Source of the DNA: Saccoglossus kowalevskii
Lineage: Eukaryota; Hemichordata; Enteropneusta; Harrimaniidae
Length of the DNA stretch: 25,132 bases
Assembly (NCBI RefSeq): GCF_000003605.2
Contig: NW_003108580.1
Span: 671,327 to 696,458, forward strand
Direction: 5' to 3'
The notes under the pieces are model-generated. The model made no database searches. It was not told the origin of the DNA and saw nothing but the letters and a program-made list of their open reading frames with translations. A program made the position numbers and the translations under genes. Below are positions 15,110 through 25,132 of the stretch, piece by piece. Each line of letters opens with the position of its first letter. The first letter of the stretch is position 1.

Positions 15110-15353
15110 ACACATACAGGTGTCCCATGAATTGTGGAGCCACCATTGATATTAACTTTTAATATAGTATGTTTAATTAACTTTTAATATATTTGCGATA
15201 TGAACTCGATTAATAGCGTTTCTATATAGGGTTGCATTTTAATTGGAGTTTAATTAAACTCAATTACAATGTAATACAATGGAGAATTGCACTTTAATTA
15301 AGTTTAATTAAACTACCTAGAGTTGAATATCCTGTGACTGAACATAGAAATGT
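15110..15353. repeat. 240-bp dispersed repeat, copy 2
   Basis: Same order as the copy at 14432-14673: CAGGTGTCCCATGAATTGTG, TTAACTTTTAATATA, TATATAGGGTTGCATTTTAA, GGAGTTTAATTAAACTC, CTGAACATAGAAATGT. Same orientation. After the final block it is interrupted by a small hairpin insertion before GCTTCGCAAAC, while copy 1 reads TTTGCGAAGC at that place. Confidence 0.85.
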
Positions 15354-15417
15354 ATCGGGGTAAGGTATGTTACAATTATATTAATATTAATATAAACTGA
15401 ACGATACCTTCCCCGAT
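15354..15417. repeat. Short foldback insertion
   Basis: ATCGGGGTAAGGTAT (15354-15368) pairs with ATACCTTCCCCGAT (15404-15417) with one unpaired base, around an AT-rich centre. It sits at the end of the second 240-bp repeat copy. Confidence 0.7.
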
Positions 15418-15483
15418 ACTAAACCTAAGCTTCGCAAACCTGACTTAAATTCGATTAAATATTACTATAAATTATGAAACATT

Positions 15484-15509
15484 GTGGAGCCCCATGTTTG
15501 GGGCTCCAC
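15484..15509. repeat. Perfect 11-bp GC-rich hairpin
   Basis: GTGGAGCCCCA and TGGGGCTCCAC pair perfectly around a TGTT loop. The left arm shares GTGGAGCC with the start of the 240-bp repeats, so it may be a transposable-element end structure. Confidence 0.75.
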
Positions 15510-15616
15510 TTGTACAAAGTGCTCCACTTCTACGTCTATAATTACAAGTGGCAACGGTACGTACACCCTCACACACTCTATAATACAAGTGGCAACGGTA
15601 CGTACACTCACACACT

Positions 15617-16092
15617 ACAGCACAGTTTTTCATGAAAAATAATAAAAGATATATATTCTTTAATATGTGAATTCAAACCATATACAAAAACTATTTTACA
15701 CAACCACATGTAAATCTTTTTATAATTAATGTATGCTAAACAAGCAATGATTGTCATTGTAGAATATGAAATCCTTTCTTCAAACATGACATCGGTGATC
15801 AAGAGACATTGACACGTCGTTATTCTCGGATGTACGCGGAATTACTGGATTCCAGGTTAGGTTACATGGCGTCATGGCTAAATAAAGTAAATGTGGCCAC
15901 CGTAACGTCAACATTTTGAAAATCGGATCATGCTATTGACTTGACAATAATCAATCATTTTTTAAAAATCGAACGTACAATCATCCGTGCGTTAAAAGTG
16001 AGCTGCCAATTGTATGTGATTAAAAAAAGATATACTAGAAACTAAAGAAGAGTTGGACGGAATCGCTACGTGGTTCAACCCCGTTCATCCGA
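15617..16092. other. 3' flank of gene 4
   Basis: AT-rich, no exon recognised. It includes the likely 3' UTR of the minus-strand gene that stops at 16093. The minus ORF at 15608-15802 has no family features. Confidence 0.35.
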
Positions 16093-17924
16093 TCACACCG
16101 GGGAGGTCTCAGTTGCCGGAGGTTGTTGATATGCCGGTTGAGCTGGCGGTGGTTGTTGATATGTTGGGGGCGGCGCCTCGCTATACACAGGAGTTGGTTG
16201 AACTGCGTTTCCTTCTGCAACGTACAAAAAGAATAATTTTAATAATTACGTTATTTTTGATAAATTCAACATTATTTGTTCGATAAAAAAAACAAGAATT
16301 AATATGAACACACAAAGTCTTGAACTTACGGACGACGGTTGTAGTAGTGGCACTTTTGCTGCCTGCAGATGCAGCTGCTCCAACACAACAGCAACAACAT
16401 ATTACAATGCACACAATAATGAGAACAATGAGTCCAATTACACCACAGACGATACCAATGATAATACTAGTACTATAATAAAACAACGTAAATTGGTCAG
16501 TAAATGCACGATATACTTTCATACATACTTATATAGAAATATATTCACTAAAAAAATAAATATCAGTTTATAAAACATTTTCTCGCCCATTGGCTATTAT
16601 GATACGTATACAGGTGAATATAACAACCCGAAGTGTCAAGTTTGCGAGAATCTACTTTGAAGTAAGTCAAATTGTGGCATTCAAGCTCAGTTCAAAACGC
16701 TAATGCAATTCAACACGACAGTACAACAATGCTGATCATTCCACATGTCAGATCTTTTACCTTCGCATAAAGAAACACACAAAAGTAATGTGAACACTAA
16801 TAAGTAAATACTCACGCTAATCCTGCCGCTTCCTCCAAATCGTCCCCCCAATCGACCCAATCCTGGGCATCATAAGAAGCCTGGTCACAGCAATAGTAGT
16901 ACGTAGTACCAGTGTTGCAACAGTAAGTTAATGTTAGGGTATTACACTCCTGCGCAGGCTGAGTTGTTCCCCAGGCGTCGACATAAGAATCACAAGATCC
17001 GCCATATGCTCCTAAAATTTAAAAATACAATCATAAGTTAATATGCGCTGGTGTATGGAGACTGTGAAAGATATGAGAATTACAATTTCATTTTGATGGT
17101 CATGTTACGGCTCAGAATAATAAGCAGCTTACGGCGTGACCTTGAATCTTCGGTTACCGCAACGACCTTCGTTTGGGGAATCCTTACCTATCATCACGCG
17201 TAAATTTATATATGAGATGTATCAAGTTGCCATAGCAACGGTAAAATATCTATTTTTATTGAGTCCACCACTCGTAAAATAATTGGTGGCCACTTTTTTT
17301 CAGTGCCAAAGATTTGTATATAGTAAAACATCGTCGAGAAAAAGTGAGGAATTTCATGACACGGATTGGTTAAATGGTATGACCACAATTGCCAGCGACT
17401 AATAAACGTACACGATGCAAGCATAGATAGGGAGAAAGGCTTTATAGTTAACTATATGAGATTAAGATTATTAACTGAATCTAACTGACAGGCAATCACT
17501 CATATTTCTTACACATAGAATGATTAATAAGCGTTACTAATATACGCTACATTTCCAGCGTTGGACTTGTACTATGTTTAGCGTAGGCTGCGACCATGTG
17601 TCTCAGTGGTACGTCGTTACAGACTATATTTTACAACATCCAACCATCGCGGTAACCGACCCATGAAAAATAATTTATATAAATAACTGATAGTTGAGAC
17701 TGGTATCTGAAATATAGTACTTTCTCATTTACAGTATATTTGTTTTTGTTTTTTCGTAATCCCACCTAGCAACGGCACAACTTTACACACACATACCTAA
17801 TACGGTGAGAGCTATTTTTAAGGTGATATTTAATTTAGAGGATAAAACCCAAAGAATACTTGCCTCCAATATAGATGAGCATAAGACAGCATAAACTGGA
17901 ACCTAGCATCTTAGCAGCACTCAT
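16093..17924 (-). CDS. Shisa-like (STMC6) single-pass membrane protein 4, complete
   Basis: Minus-strand exons: 17864-17924, 16816-17011, 16330-16472 and 16093-16214; phases 1, 2 and 1; 522 nt for 173 aa. The first intron starts with GC rather than GT. The signal peptide is MSAAKMLGSSLCCLMLIYIGG. The compact ectodomain has C-x15-C-x7-CC-x8-CC (GGSCDSY, LTYCCNTGTTYYYCC), then a Trp/Asp/Glu-rich linker. The helix TSIIIGIVCGVIGLIVLIIV leads to CIVICCCCCVG, a five-Cys juxtamembrane run that could be palmitoylated (inference), then SATTTTVV. The tail holds APPPTYQQ (a PPTY WW ligand) and ends ETSPV, matching a class I PDZ ligand (S-x-V). The closest relative in the window is the gene at 21859-24329. 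Role inferred from the family. Confidence 0.87.
17858..17863 (-). other. Non-canonical GC splice donor of gene 4 intron 1
   Basis: The minus strand reads GGAG|GCAAGT at the end of the signal-peptide exon. This position and phase match the GT donors of the other genes. No nearby GT donor keeps phase 1. GC-AG introns are a known minor class and usually keep an otherwise strong consensus, as here (AG|GCAAGT). Confidence 0.65.
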
Positions 17925-18300
17925 TTTACCTGTTGCGCCTTGTGTACCTTGCGTAGGTCTGTCAACAAACCTGAGCTCGGTGAAACCCCCAAGGTGAAAA
18001 ACCCAAAGTGAAAACGAGGTTTAGCCATTGTTTTCTTTCAATACCAGTCACAATACTCCTCTCGTTCCTACTGGGCAATCACAACCAAACAAATAGTCGT
18101 TTCCATGCAAGAGTTATAGTCATGCGCATAGCCCCTAAATTTTTTCATGTAAAATTGTTCCTATATACTCTCTTGTTAGTCTTGCATATTTTATGTTCAT
18201 GTAGCTTACATTCTCCTCTTTAAAACCAGGTTACTTGTTCTTATTGAGGTTTTATGAATGTACATGAAACACTTCCACTTAGATTTGGTTGGTTTACGTT
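17925..18300. other. Upstream region of gene 4
   Basis: No coding sequence supported. Presumed promoter side of gene 4. It shows a small internal duplication (AAACCCCCAAGGTGAAAA / AACCCAAAGTGAAAAC) near 17983-18015. No clear TATA box. Confidence 0.35.
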
Positions 18301-18309
18301 CATTTTTCA

Positions 18310-18464
18310 AGCTAGGACGAAGCGGCATTGGCGACGAAACAGCCTGGGACGAAATGACATTAGAACGAAACTTCGTTGAGACGACAGATCATTGGGACGA
18401 ATCACCATTGGCACGAGATAGCGCTGGGACAAAACGGCATTGGGACGAAACAGCGTTGGGTTGA
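18310..18464. repeat. Degenerate GGGACGAAACRGCATT array
   Basis: About nine diverged copies of a 16-17-bp unit built on (T/G)GGGACGAAAC(G/A)GC(A/G)TT. It creates a spurious plus ORF rich in W-D-E-T. Its composition differs from the AT-rich surroundings. Confidence 0.8.
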
Positions 18465-18479
18465 CACCGAATCTTTCTA

Positions 18480-19217
18480 ATCAATATAAATGTATTAGAC
18501 GAATACGATTCGATCTACTTTGTTAAGCTATAGACAGATACGAGACATTACACAGAGTATGACATTATTAGTATGCTAGACCAACAGGCGATGAATGTGC
18601 GACAGAATACCCGGTGTGATTGGTAACTTGCGACAATGCTGATGCGAAGTTATCCGCTGTATCTCCTGAGACCAAGGCGTAGCTCGCAGATGAAAAGATG
18701 AGCAAGCGGATACCATTGAGGTGGTTGCGAATAGATATCGTGCATGTGAATGAGTGACCGAGAAATTTAGTGTAGCAAACAGTAGTTTGTGTTGTAGCTA
18801 GAACTGGCTGAATGCAAAAGAAACGCCAGAAAAGGAGGATTTCAGAAGCAAAGGATGAGCGAAGTGAGCAAGAAGCAAACCAAAACAGTAAGCGGAGCTG
18901 ACCTACCTGCAGCAGTGAAAAAGAAAAATACCACGAATAAGAAAGAATGAGTGAACTGGAACACATCCTTAGATACATATTTTCTTAAATGCCGAAATGT
19001 GGATGGACAGCTCAGAGATTGAATTCGAAGCGTGTTTGTAGTACTGAGTCACTTAAGTGTAATAATGTGTAATTGTAATAGTTTAATTCATTAAATTCAA
19101 GTTTAAGTATATTTTTTCCTCATTTGTAGTTCATTTTTTTAATTTTCGTTTATTGTCATATATCGATTTTTATCCATTCCAATGGATGTTAAGTGATTAA
19201 ATATTATTATTATTATA
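18480..19217 (+). other. Possible 3' end of a decayed retroelement or pseudogene
   Basis: This block is less AT-rich than its flanks. On the plus strand it has an open stretch at about 18797-18950 that starts after an acceptor-like TTGTGTTGTAG and reads LELAECKRNARKGGFQKQ, then a Lys-rich end before TGA. The block ends in a short ATTATTATTATTAT tract (about 19200-19218), as many non-LTR element 3' tails do. Other plus and minus frames are broken. No family is recognised. It could also be a last exon of an unrelated gene. Confidence 0.25.
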
Positions 19218-19218
19218 G

Positions 19219-21858
19219 CATTATTATAGAGATTATTTGTATGCGGAGACATTGCCAATTATGGGACAATTGTTTGAGTGCAACAAAGACTACAAGTAGT
19301 TCCAAAGCATTAACCCATGTTGGTAATGTGACACCCCACAGCGTGAGAGGCTTGCATCTGTATAGACAACAGTGTCTTGCGTGACCTTGATTGTGTGTGT
19401 ACGAACGAAACACCTTTATAGTCCAGTAGAAAGGTCCTTAGCCATAAGAGGTCTTTAAGAATATCTGAATGTTCAAAACGTGCAGAACACACAGAAATAA
19501 ACAATTAGCCCAGACGAAAAAAAATTATGACAACAGACCAATGTGTTTCTGTTTTTCTGCGTGAGAACAAGTTGACCTATTCACCCAGTTAGATAGCTCT
19601 TGATGAATTTGTGAGTCTCAACTTTAGTTTATTTTTTTCTCATGATCAAAGGCCGTAGATGTTCTCGCGTTGATTGTAATGTCGGAAATGGCATGCCGAA
19701 ATGGATATAGCCGGGTCTTAAAAACAGCCCAGATTTAATCCGTACATAGCATCATTTCTTAGCTGTGCGTGAACGCTACTAATAGGGGAAATAGGGAAAC
19801 TACTTCCATATACTCTCATTACACAATCAACCCCTAAATAAATAAAGGTAATTGTTTTTGAGAACTGAATAACCGTGGTGACTACAACTATAAACCATTT
19901 ACCACATACTATATTCGTTTTATTTCATTTCTGCTGACTATGGTGCAGTTACCCGGAGAAAACATTTACTACATTTAGGAGAAAACATTCAGGAGAAAAC
20001 ATACTGCACAAACAATTCATACATGAAAACTTACACCAGAAAAATGTAAACGGAACCCGTAAACATATTATGAAAGGAAATAATTCAATCTGCTGGGAAA
20101 AATTATCTCGGATCACTAATTTTATTAAACGTTAATACACGAAAGCACTACCAACTAGTCGTACTCAGTTCCATACATGACGGCATTCAATATATATACT
20201 ATTGTTGTGATTTTCGTTAGTGAGTTTATGCGTATGTATGCAACATTTTTAATCACTTCCTCGGCGAGGAGTTTTAAGCGTTTTTAAAATAAAACTAAAC
20301 AGTACAACAATCATTCCAAAACACTTCTTGACAGCTTTACACAATTGGAGACTGAAACCATCCAATAATACAGACAGAATGAAATACTGAGTACTCAATA
20401 TTGTCATAATTTGTAAATTGATTGTATAAGTATTAGTCACCTTCATACGTCATAGCACACCACATTTTGAGGTGTATAATTCTCAAATAAACGTGGGCAT
20501 GTAGGATAGTTGAGTTGGACCTAACTCGATGTTCACGCAATGCTAACTACACCAAAACTCTATTCACAATACGTTGCGTTGTTTGGGCTGTAAAGTGTCA
20601 TCAAACGAATTTTGTCTCAAAGTATATCAAAACCAAATATTCACACAATTTATCAAAATACGTCCATTCACTAATAAACTGTCAACTTTTCAATACACAA
20701 AACAAACGGAAACAAATAATAAATAACGAACTTATTTGCTAGATTATGCGTTCTAAAACAGGGGTGATCGACGTATAATCTGAGTTTATTATCCGATTTA
20801 AGACACTGCGTGATTGGTTAAGGAAGAAATATTTGCAACATTTTGTCAAAATTCCCCAACGACAACTTCAGAGTCTAATTCAGAAAATCATTGTTGTCTG
20901 TGTGCCAATGCAACCGTTATTCTCCACTCCAATCTTTAAGAGCACATAATAAAACATTTTTTATTATTTTAACAACTATCTACAAACTACACGCCTTCTT
21001 GAATAAAGACGTTTTTCAATGAATTTTAAATAAAGAAAAGTTAGAACTGTTTGTAACATTATTTGGCAACTCTATCCAAAAACGCAGTGCACAGAAAGCA
21101 ATGTCTCCACATGTAGTTAATCTCGATCTAGGAATAACCAGTCTGAAAATGACATAAATTCAACTCTATATCTACCAGGAAATCTCATCAAATATTGCGT
21201 AATACGGTCATACTTCCTGCAATGTGTAGTCTGGCTGCAAAATTGTGTACTTTTTGAAGTTTTGACTTTTGTGAATTTGTTATACCATAACGTTACATGA
21301 TATAACCGGGCAATAAAAAATAATTTCAATAATTTATTTGGACAAATATTTCCTGATCTCAGACCCTGAGCAGTCATGAAATGACAATATTCGCTAAAAT
21401 GGTTAATCATAATAACAATCATACGAAATTCAAAATTAAAAAGTGAATTTAAATTCAATACAGAGTCTATGATACAAGCGGTAACGTGTCAATAACAAAG
21501 CCTTTACGGAATCGCAAAATTGAATATTCAAAATGTCTCTATTCTAAACAACGTAAACTATTAAAATTTTGAACAGATTCTATACTTATAGAATGAACTG
21601 CGGTAATATGTATCATCTGCTCAATTGGATATCATATCTCACAACTATAAACTTATTTTTAGTCATCTGAGTGCAAACTAAATGAAGGATTATTTGAACA
21701 ATTACTGGCAATTTGTCCAAACAAGCAATGATTCTTATTGATAAATACGGTTTGGCCGTAACATATTATCATCTGCTGGACTATGTCTATATGTACGGAC
21801 TATATCATATTACATTGAATGTAATACACCTTGAACAGAAATGCAACGTGGTTCAACC
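19219..21858. other. Long spacer between genes 4 and 5
   Basis: No supported gene in 2.6 kb. Visible structure: a 12-bp AGGAGAAAACAT motif repeated near 19955-20000, a diverged boundary motif TATGATACAAGCGGTAACG near 21468, and a pair of related segments (CGGTAATATGTATCATCTGCT near 21601 and CCGTAACATATTATCATCTGCT near 21756). The ORFs present are short and lack motifs. Confidence 0.4.
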
Positions 21859-24329
21859 CTAAACTGGGGAGGTCTCGATTGCTGGGGATTGTTCATATGC
21901 CGGTTGAGGTGATGGTGGTTGTTGATATGTTGGGGGTGTAGCGTTGCTATACACAGGAGTTGGTTGAACTGCATTTCCGTCTGCAAAGTACAAAAAGAAC
22001 ATTGTTTTGAATAATTACGATATTACATTATTACATACAGGAATTATTATGAACACACAAAGTCTTAGACTTACGGACGACGGTTGTAGTAGTGGCACTT
22101 TTTCTGCCTGCAGATGCAGCTGCTCCAACACAGCAACAACGCCATATTACAACGCACACAATAATAAGAACAGTCAGTCCAATGACACCAAAGACGATAC
22201 CAATGATACTACCGGTACTGTAACACAACAACACACATTGTCAGTAAATGATTCACATGTCTCCTTATTGCTCTACACTCACTGGACAGTATTGCTCTCT
22301 GTATACAACACGTTTAGGAAATGCACTTCCTTATCCTAATAGCTACGTAGTTTTAGCTCTCTGTTCTATACGAAAAGACAATGGTTAGTCACCGACACAG
22401 TCACTTTAGAAGATCGCCATCAATAAATGACAGTCACATGTACCTAAATATAATTACACCCATTCCACTATTGTGTATGTATAGAAATAAATAATTACTC
22501 GACATAAAATTCGCAACTCAGAATTAAACATGAATCATATAAACATTAATTGGAAACAAATGTATAGCTTTATGATAAAAATGACAACAGACACTAAAAC
22601 AAGGGAATTCCAAGTTTTAAATTCTTCACAATATTTTATACAAAAATCTTTTATGAGTGTCGTTATACAATATCATACTGGAATGACTTGTTATTTTGTT
22701 AGGGGCATCCAAGCAAGCTCTCTATGGTTATTTCTGATCCAGAGGAATCACTGCTAGTGAACTTCATTTGTTTGATGGTAAGGAAACATGTATACATCAA
22801 TGATGGATGGTGGAAAGCCAAATTTAATGTTTTTTGTTTTATCTTTTATTTAAATCAATTTATCAGTGTAAAAATATCAATACAGGAAACAATAACAAGT
22901 AGGAACTGTACTTTAAAAAAATGGGTTCCTATAATAACATATGTGTGATAAATCTTTGTATTTAACATGGCAACTACGGGTTTGTACTTTCAGGTTTTGT
23001 TTAATTTCTGTACGATAAACTTTATACAGAACATGTAATTTCCCAGATAATCTGTAATGTACTTATCAGAAATTATCGAAATTTACCCAATAAAACTTCT
23101 CTAAAAACAAAAAAGTACAACTAGAAATCAAGACACATGGTGAATTAAGTACCTCGTGGCCTGACGGATTTTGATAATCCGCATTTAATGAACGGTAGTA
23201 GTATTTCCAATCACATCTGAGCACTTTCATATGTAATTTAAACAATTTTCAGAAGACTGTTTTGAAACACTTCAGAAAGCAAAGTCATCGACGATGTTTC
23301 AACCCAAACCACCAGACTATAAGTGTTTTGCAAAGTGTTAATATATAAGGCACATTTGTGTTCATAAAAGTAACTAAAATACTTTTCTTCTAAATTGTTT
23401 TATCTTGAAGTACTTCCTAAAAAAACAAACAAACAAACAAACATACAATGTATCAAGGTAAAACACCCAACTATGCATGTTTTATAAGTGTTTATGTATA
23501 GGACATGTAAAAAGTTCATAAGAGTAACCAAAACACTTTTCTTCCAAACTGTTATATTTTGAAGCAATTCTAAACACACATATAACATTTCAATGTTCGA
23601 GTTAGTAAGCTGGATGACGCAGCGCTAAACTGGCGTTAATTCCATGTGATCTAATCATTATATCCATTTACTTTACAGCACAGCTCTTATTCTATTGGTG
23701 GAGCCTTAGTGTCTCTGTTACAAGCACTTGTCAATATTCAGTCTGTGTTTTGCGGAAAGTACTTTTCAAAATGTTGCGATGATAAACACATATTTCAATA
23801 CATATTTCTGGTGGGAACTCTTTTCAAAATGTGTGTCTAGTGAAATCACTTTTCAAAGACTTGTGATAGTAAACACCTCATTAAAACATGTCTTCGGTTG
23901 AGACACTTTTCTACGTGTCGTGGGGACAAAAATGTGTCATATTTTAAAACACCTAGATTTACAGTGTAGAGTTAGTCAATCGAGGTGACTGGTTTCGCAT
24001 ATCGTAGTCTAGAGTTAATAACTCGAAGTGAGTGGTTTCGTAACCTAGAGTTAATAACTCGAAGTTAGTGTTTTCGCGTATTGTTTTAGGAGTGTTTTTA
24101 GGAGTTTTTCCACATTATGAACACCTATTATGAATTAAATTTACTTACGCTAAACCTGTATCAGCTTCAAGACTGGTGCCCTGGGCATCATAAGTTGCTT
24201 GTGAACAGCAATAGTAGAATGTGGTACCAGTGTTACAGCAGTATGTTAAAGTTTCGATATTGCAATCAAATCCAGCCACAGTATTTCCAAAGCCATCCGT
24301 ATAAGAGCTACATGACCCGCCATATGCTC
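21859..24329 (-). CDS. Shisa-like (STMC6) single-pass membrane protein 5, 5'-partial
   Basis: Three minus-strand exons: 24149-24329 (phase-1 acceptor), 22075-22217 and 21859-21980. The last two match the lengths of the equivalent exons of gene 4 exactly (143 and 122 nt). The ectodomain has C-x15-C-x7-CC-x8-CC (GGSCSSY, AGFDC, LTYCCNTGTTFYYCC). The helix is GSIIGIVFGVIGLTVLIIVC, followed by WRCCCVG instead of the five-Cys run of gene 4. The tail has PPTYQQPP (PPTY WW ligand) and ends ETSPV. The signal-peptide exon was not found before the right edge. The 147 whole codons seen equal the mature part of gene 4 apart from a shorter linker. A recent duplicate of gene 4; role inferred from the family. 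Confidence 0.82.
23320..23585. repeat. Diverged direct repeat in the first visible intron of gene 5
   Basis: GTTCATAAAAGTAACTAAAATACTTTTCTTCTAAATTGTTTTAT (from about 23359) recurs with changes from about 23514, roughly 155 bp later. Related AACACTTTTC motifs continue to about 23945, suggesting an old degenerate array. An (AAAC)n tract lies near 23423-23442. Confidence 0.65.
23966..24076. repeat. Three short tandem copies (about 33-42 bp)
   Basis: (C/G)TAGAGTTA, then AACTCGAAGT or CAATCGAGGT, then GAGTGGTTTCG recur at about 23966, 24010 and 24043, about 70 bases from the ectodomain-exon donor of gene 5. Confidence 0.8.
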
Positions 24330-24972
24330 CTGAAAATACAAACAAAATATAAGTTGGTATTTGAGGATGTTGAGATATGCTAGAATTATAATTCTATTAT
24401 GATTAAATCATGTCTTGTATCGTTTCAGACTACTAATACTGCAAATTATCAACGCGACATTATTTTTCATATAATATGTACCACGTTTGTTTATGTGATT
24501 ACGATTAACAGCCGCACAAATTAACGCTATTATTATGGGATGTTCACAAAGAAAGATCAACGGTGCACAATATTATAGGCATACTCTAGGCACTCTAGGC
24601 TATGCACTGTTTCTCGTGTTTGGGTGAAATATCCCTAGAAATGCAGAAAATGCCCAAGAAAAACACGCATCCCCATACTAGAAAAAGGTATAAAATGTCT
24701 GGCAAAATTCAGGTTAAATATATTACTTTACTTTAGTTAATTATGTATTTATACTCGCCGAGTACGAGCATTGGCAGACACCAATAGCGACGTAACTCAC
24801 ACAAATCATACAAATTCAGTGATTTGCGATCAAAGGTTTGATAAACACATGATAGAAATTCCAGAATGTAAACGAATATTATACAAGTAATTGATATGTT
24901 CGGCAATATTCGACTGAGCTTGAAATAATGGGACGAAAAAAAGTGCAAGGGTGACACGCATTTGACCTATGT
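24330..24972. other. Presumed first intron of gene 5
   Basis: The minus strand was searched for a signal-peptide exon ending in a phase-1 donor. None is convincing. The ORF at 24733-24957 ends near MLVLG and a GC-type donor but is not a signal peptide. The equivalent intron of gene 4 is 852 bp, so the exon may lie just past the right edge. Confidence 0.4.
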
Positions 24973-25132
24973 AAGCCAGACTAACCTTTATAAGATAAGT
25001 AGTCTGAGCTCTAAGATAAGCCAGACTAACCTTTATAAGATAAGTAGTCTGAGCTCTAAGATAAGTCAGACTTACCTTTATAAGTAGTCTGAGCTCTAAG
25101 ATAAGCCAGACTTACCTTTATAAGATAAGTAG
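24973..25132. repeat. 45-bp minisatellite, truncated by the window edge
   Basis: Units start AAGCCAGACT at 24973, 25018, 25063 (AAGTCAGACT) and 25103. The third unit is 5 bp shorter. Each holds AGTCTG and CAGACT as a short inverted repeat. On the minus strand the last two copies read AAAGGTAAGTCTG, a full match to the 5' splice-site consensus. Confidence 0.93.

Larger units (their letters stand above)
14385..15616. repeat. Composite interspersed-repeat region
   Basis: The outer boundary motifs match: ACAAGTGCCAACGGTACGTACACTC at the left (14403) and two copies of ACAAGTGGCAACGGTACGTACAC at the right (about 15545 and 15588). Between them lie two copies of a roughly 240-bp repeat, a tandem of about 155 bp, a 50-N gap and two hairpins. 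A further diverged boundary motif occurs near 21473. No coding sequence is visible. Probably nested non-autonomous transposable elements. Confidence 0.65.

Noticed and set aside
16035-16220. 61-aa minus ORF over the gene 4 tail exon
   Set aside because: Wrong frame; the phase-1 acceptor gives the PPTY-containing frame that stops at 16093.
18568-18978. 136-aa minus ORF
   Set aside because: No recognisable domain, no splice context, and it overlaps a plus-strand open stretch that looks equally coding; probably chance within a less AT-rich block.
24733-24957. 74-aa minus ORF as the signal exon of gene 5
   Set aside because: The residues are not a signal peptide and the only donor is a weak GC type.

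Overview
This is an AT-rich stretch of animal nuclear DNA. Short exons are flanked by GT-AG introns, and there are intronic minisatellites, a 71-bp satellite, microsatellites, foldback elements and one assembly gap. There are no bacterial operons, ribosome binding sites or CRISPR arrays. The repeat load and lineage-specific tandem genes suggest a marine invertebrate, but the species cannot be named from sequence alone.

The core of the window is a head-to-tail cluster of five related genes, all on the minus strand. Each was reassembled by hand from splice sites and intron phases. They encode small type I membrane proteins of the Shisa-like / STMC6 class. The shared plan is a signal peptide, an ectodomain with six cysteines (C-x15-C-x7/11/13-CC-x6/7/8-CC), one transmembrane helix, and a short cytoplasmic tail. 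Complete tails are rich in Pro, Gln or Tyr and carry WW-domain or PDZ-type ligand motifs. Homologous introns have the same phases in every gene (1 after the signal exon, 2 before the membrane exon, 1 after it), so the genes are duplicates.

Layout from left to right: a 160-bp foldback element (1-160); a 92-bp minisatellite (517-1272) that abuts the membrane-exon donor of gene 1; gene 1 (1273-2575, tail exon not in the window); gene 2 (3866-5669, complete, 274 aa); a retroelement relic (6661-6829) and a 19-bp minisatellite (6997-7273); gene 3 (8411-12370, complete, 223 aa, with a TTTA microsatellite, a 23-bp-stem hairpin and a 71-bp satellite in its introns); a composite repeat region with a 50-N gap (14385-15616); gene 4 (16093-17924, complete, 173 aa, with one GC-AG intron); a degraded repeat-rich spacer; and gene 5 (21859-24329, first exon not found). 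A 45-bp minisatellite runs off the right edge.

Genes 1-3 (longer second loop, CCG after the first cysteine pair in genes 1-3) and genes 4-5 (short second loop, CCNTGTT, tail ending ETSPV) form two subgroups. Genes 4 and 5 are the most recent pair. The known role of this class is as membrane adaptors that bind receptors or trafficking partners through the ectodomain and recruit WW-domain proteins such as NEDD4-type ligases through the tail. That role for these five genes is inferred from family resemblance.
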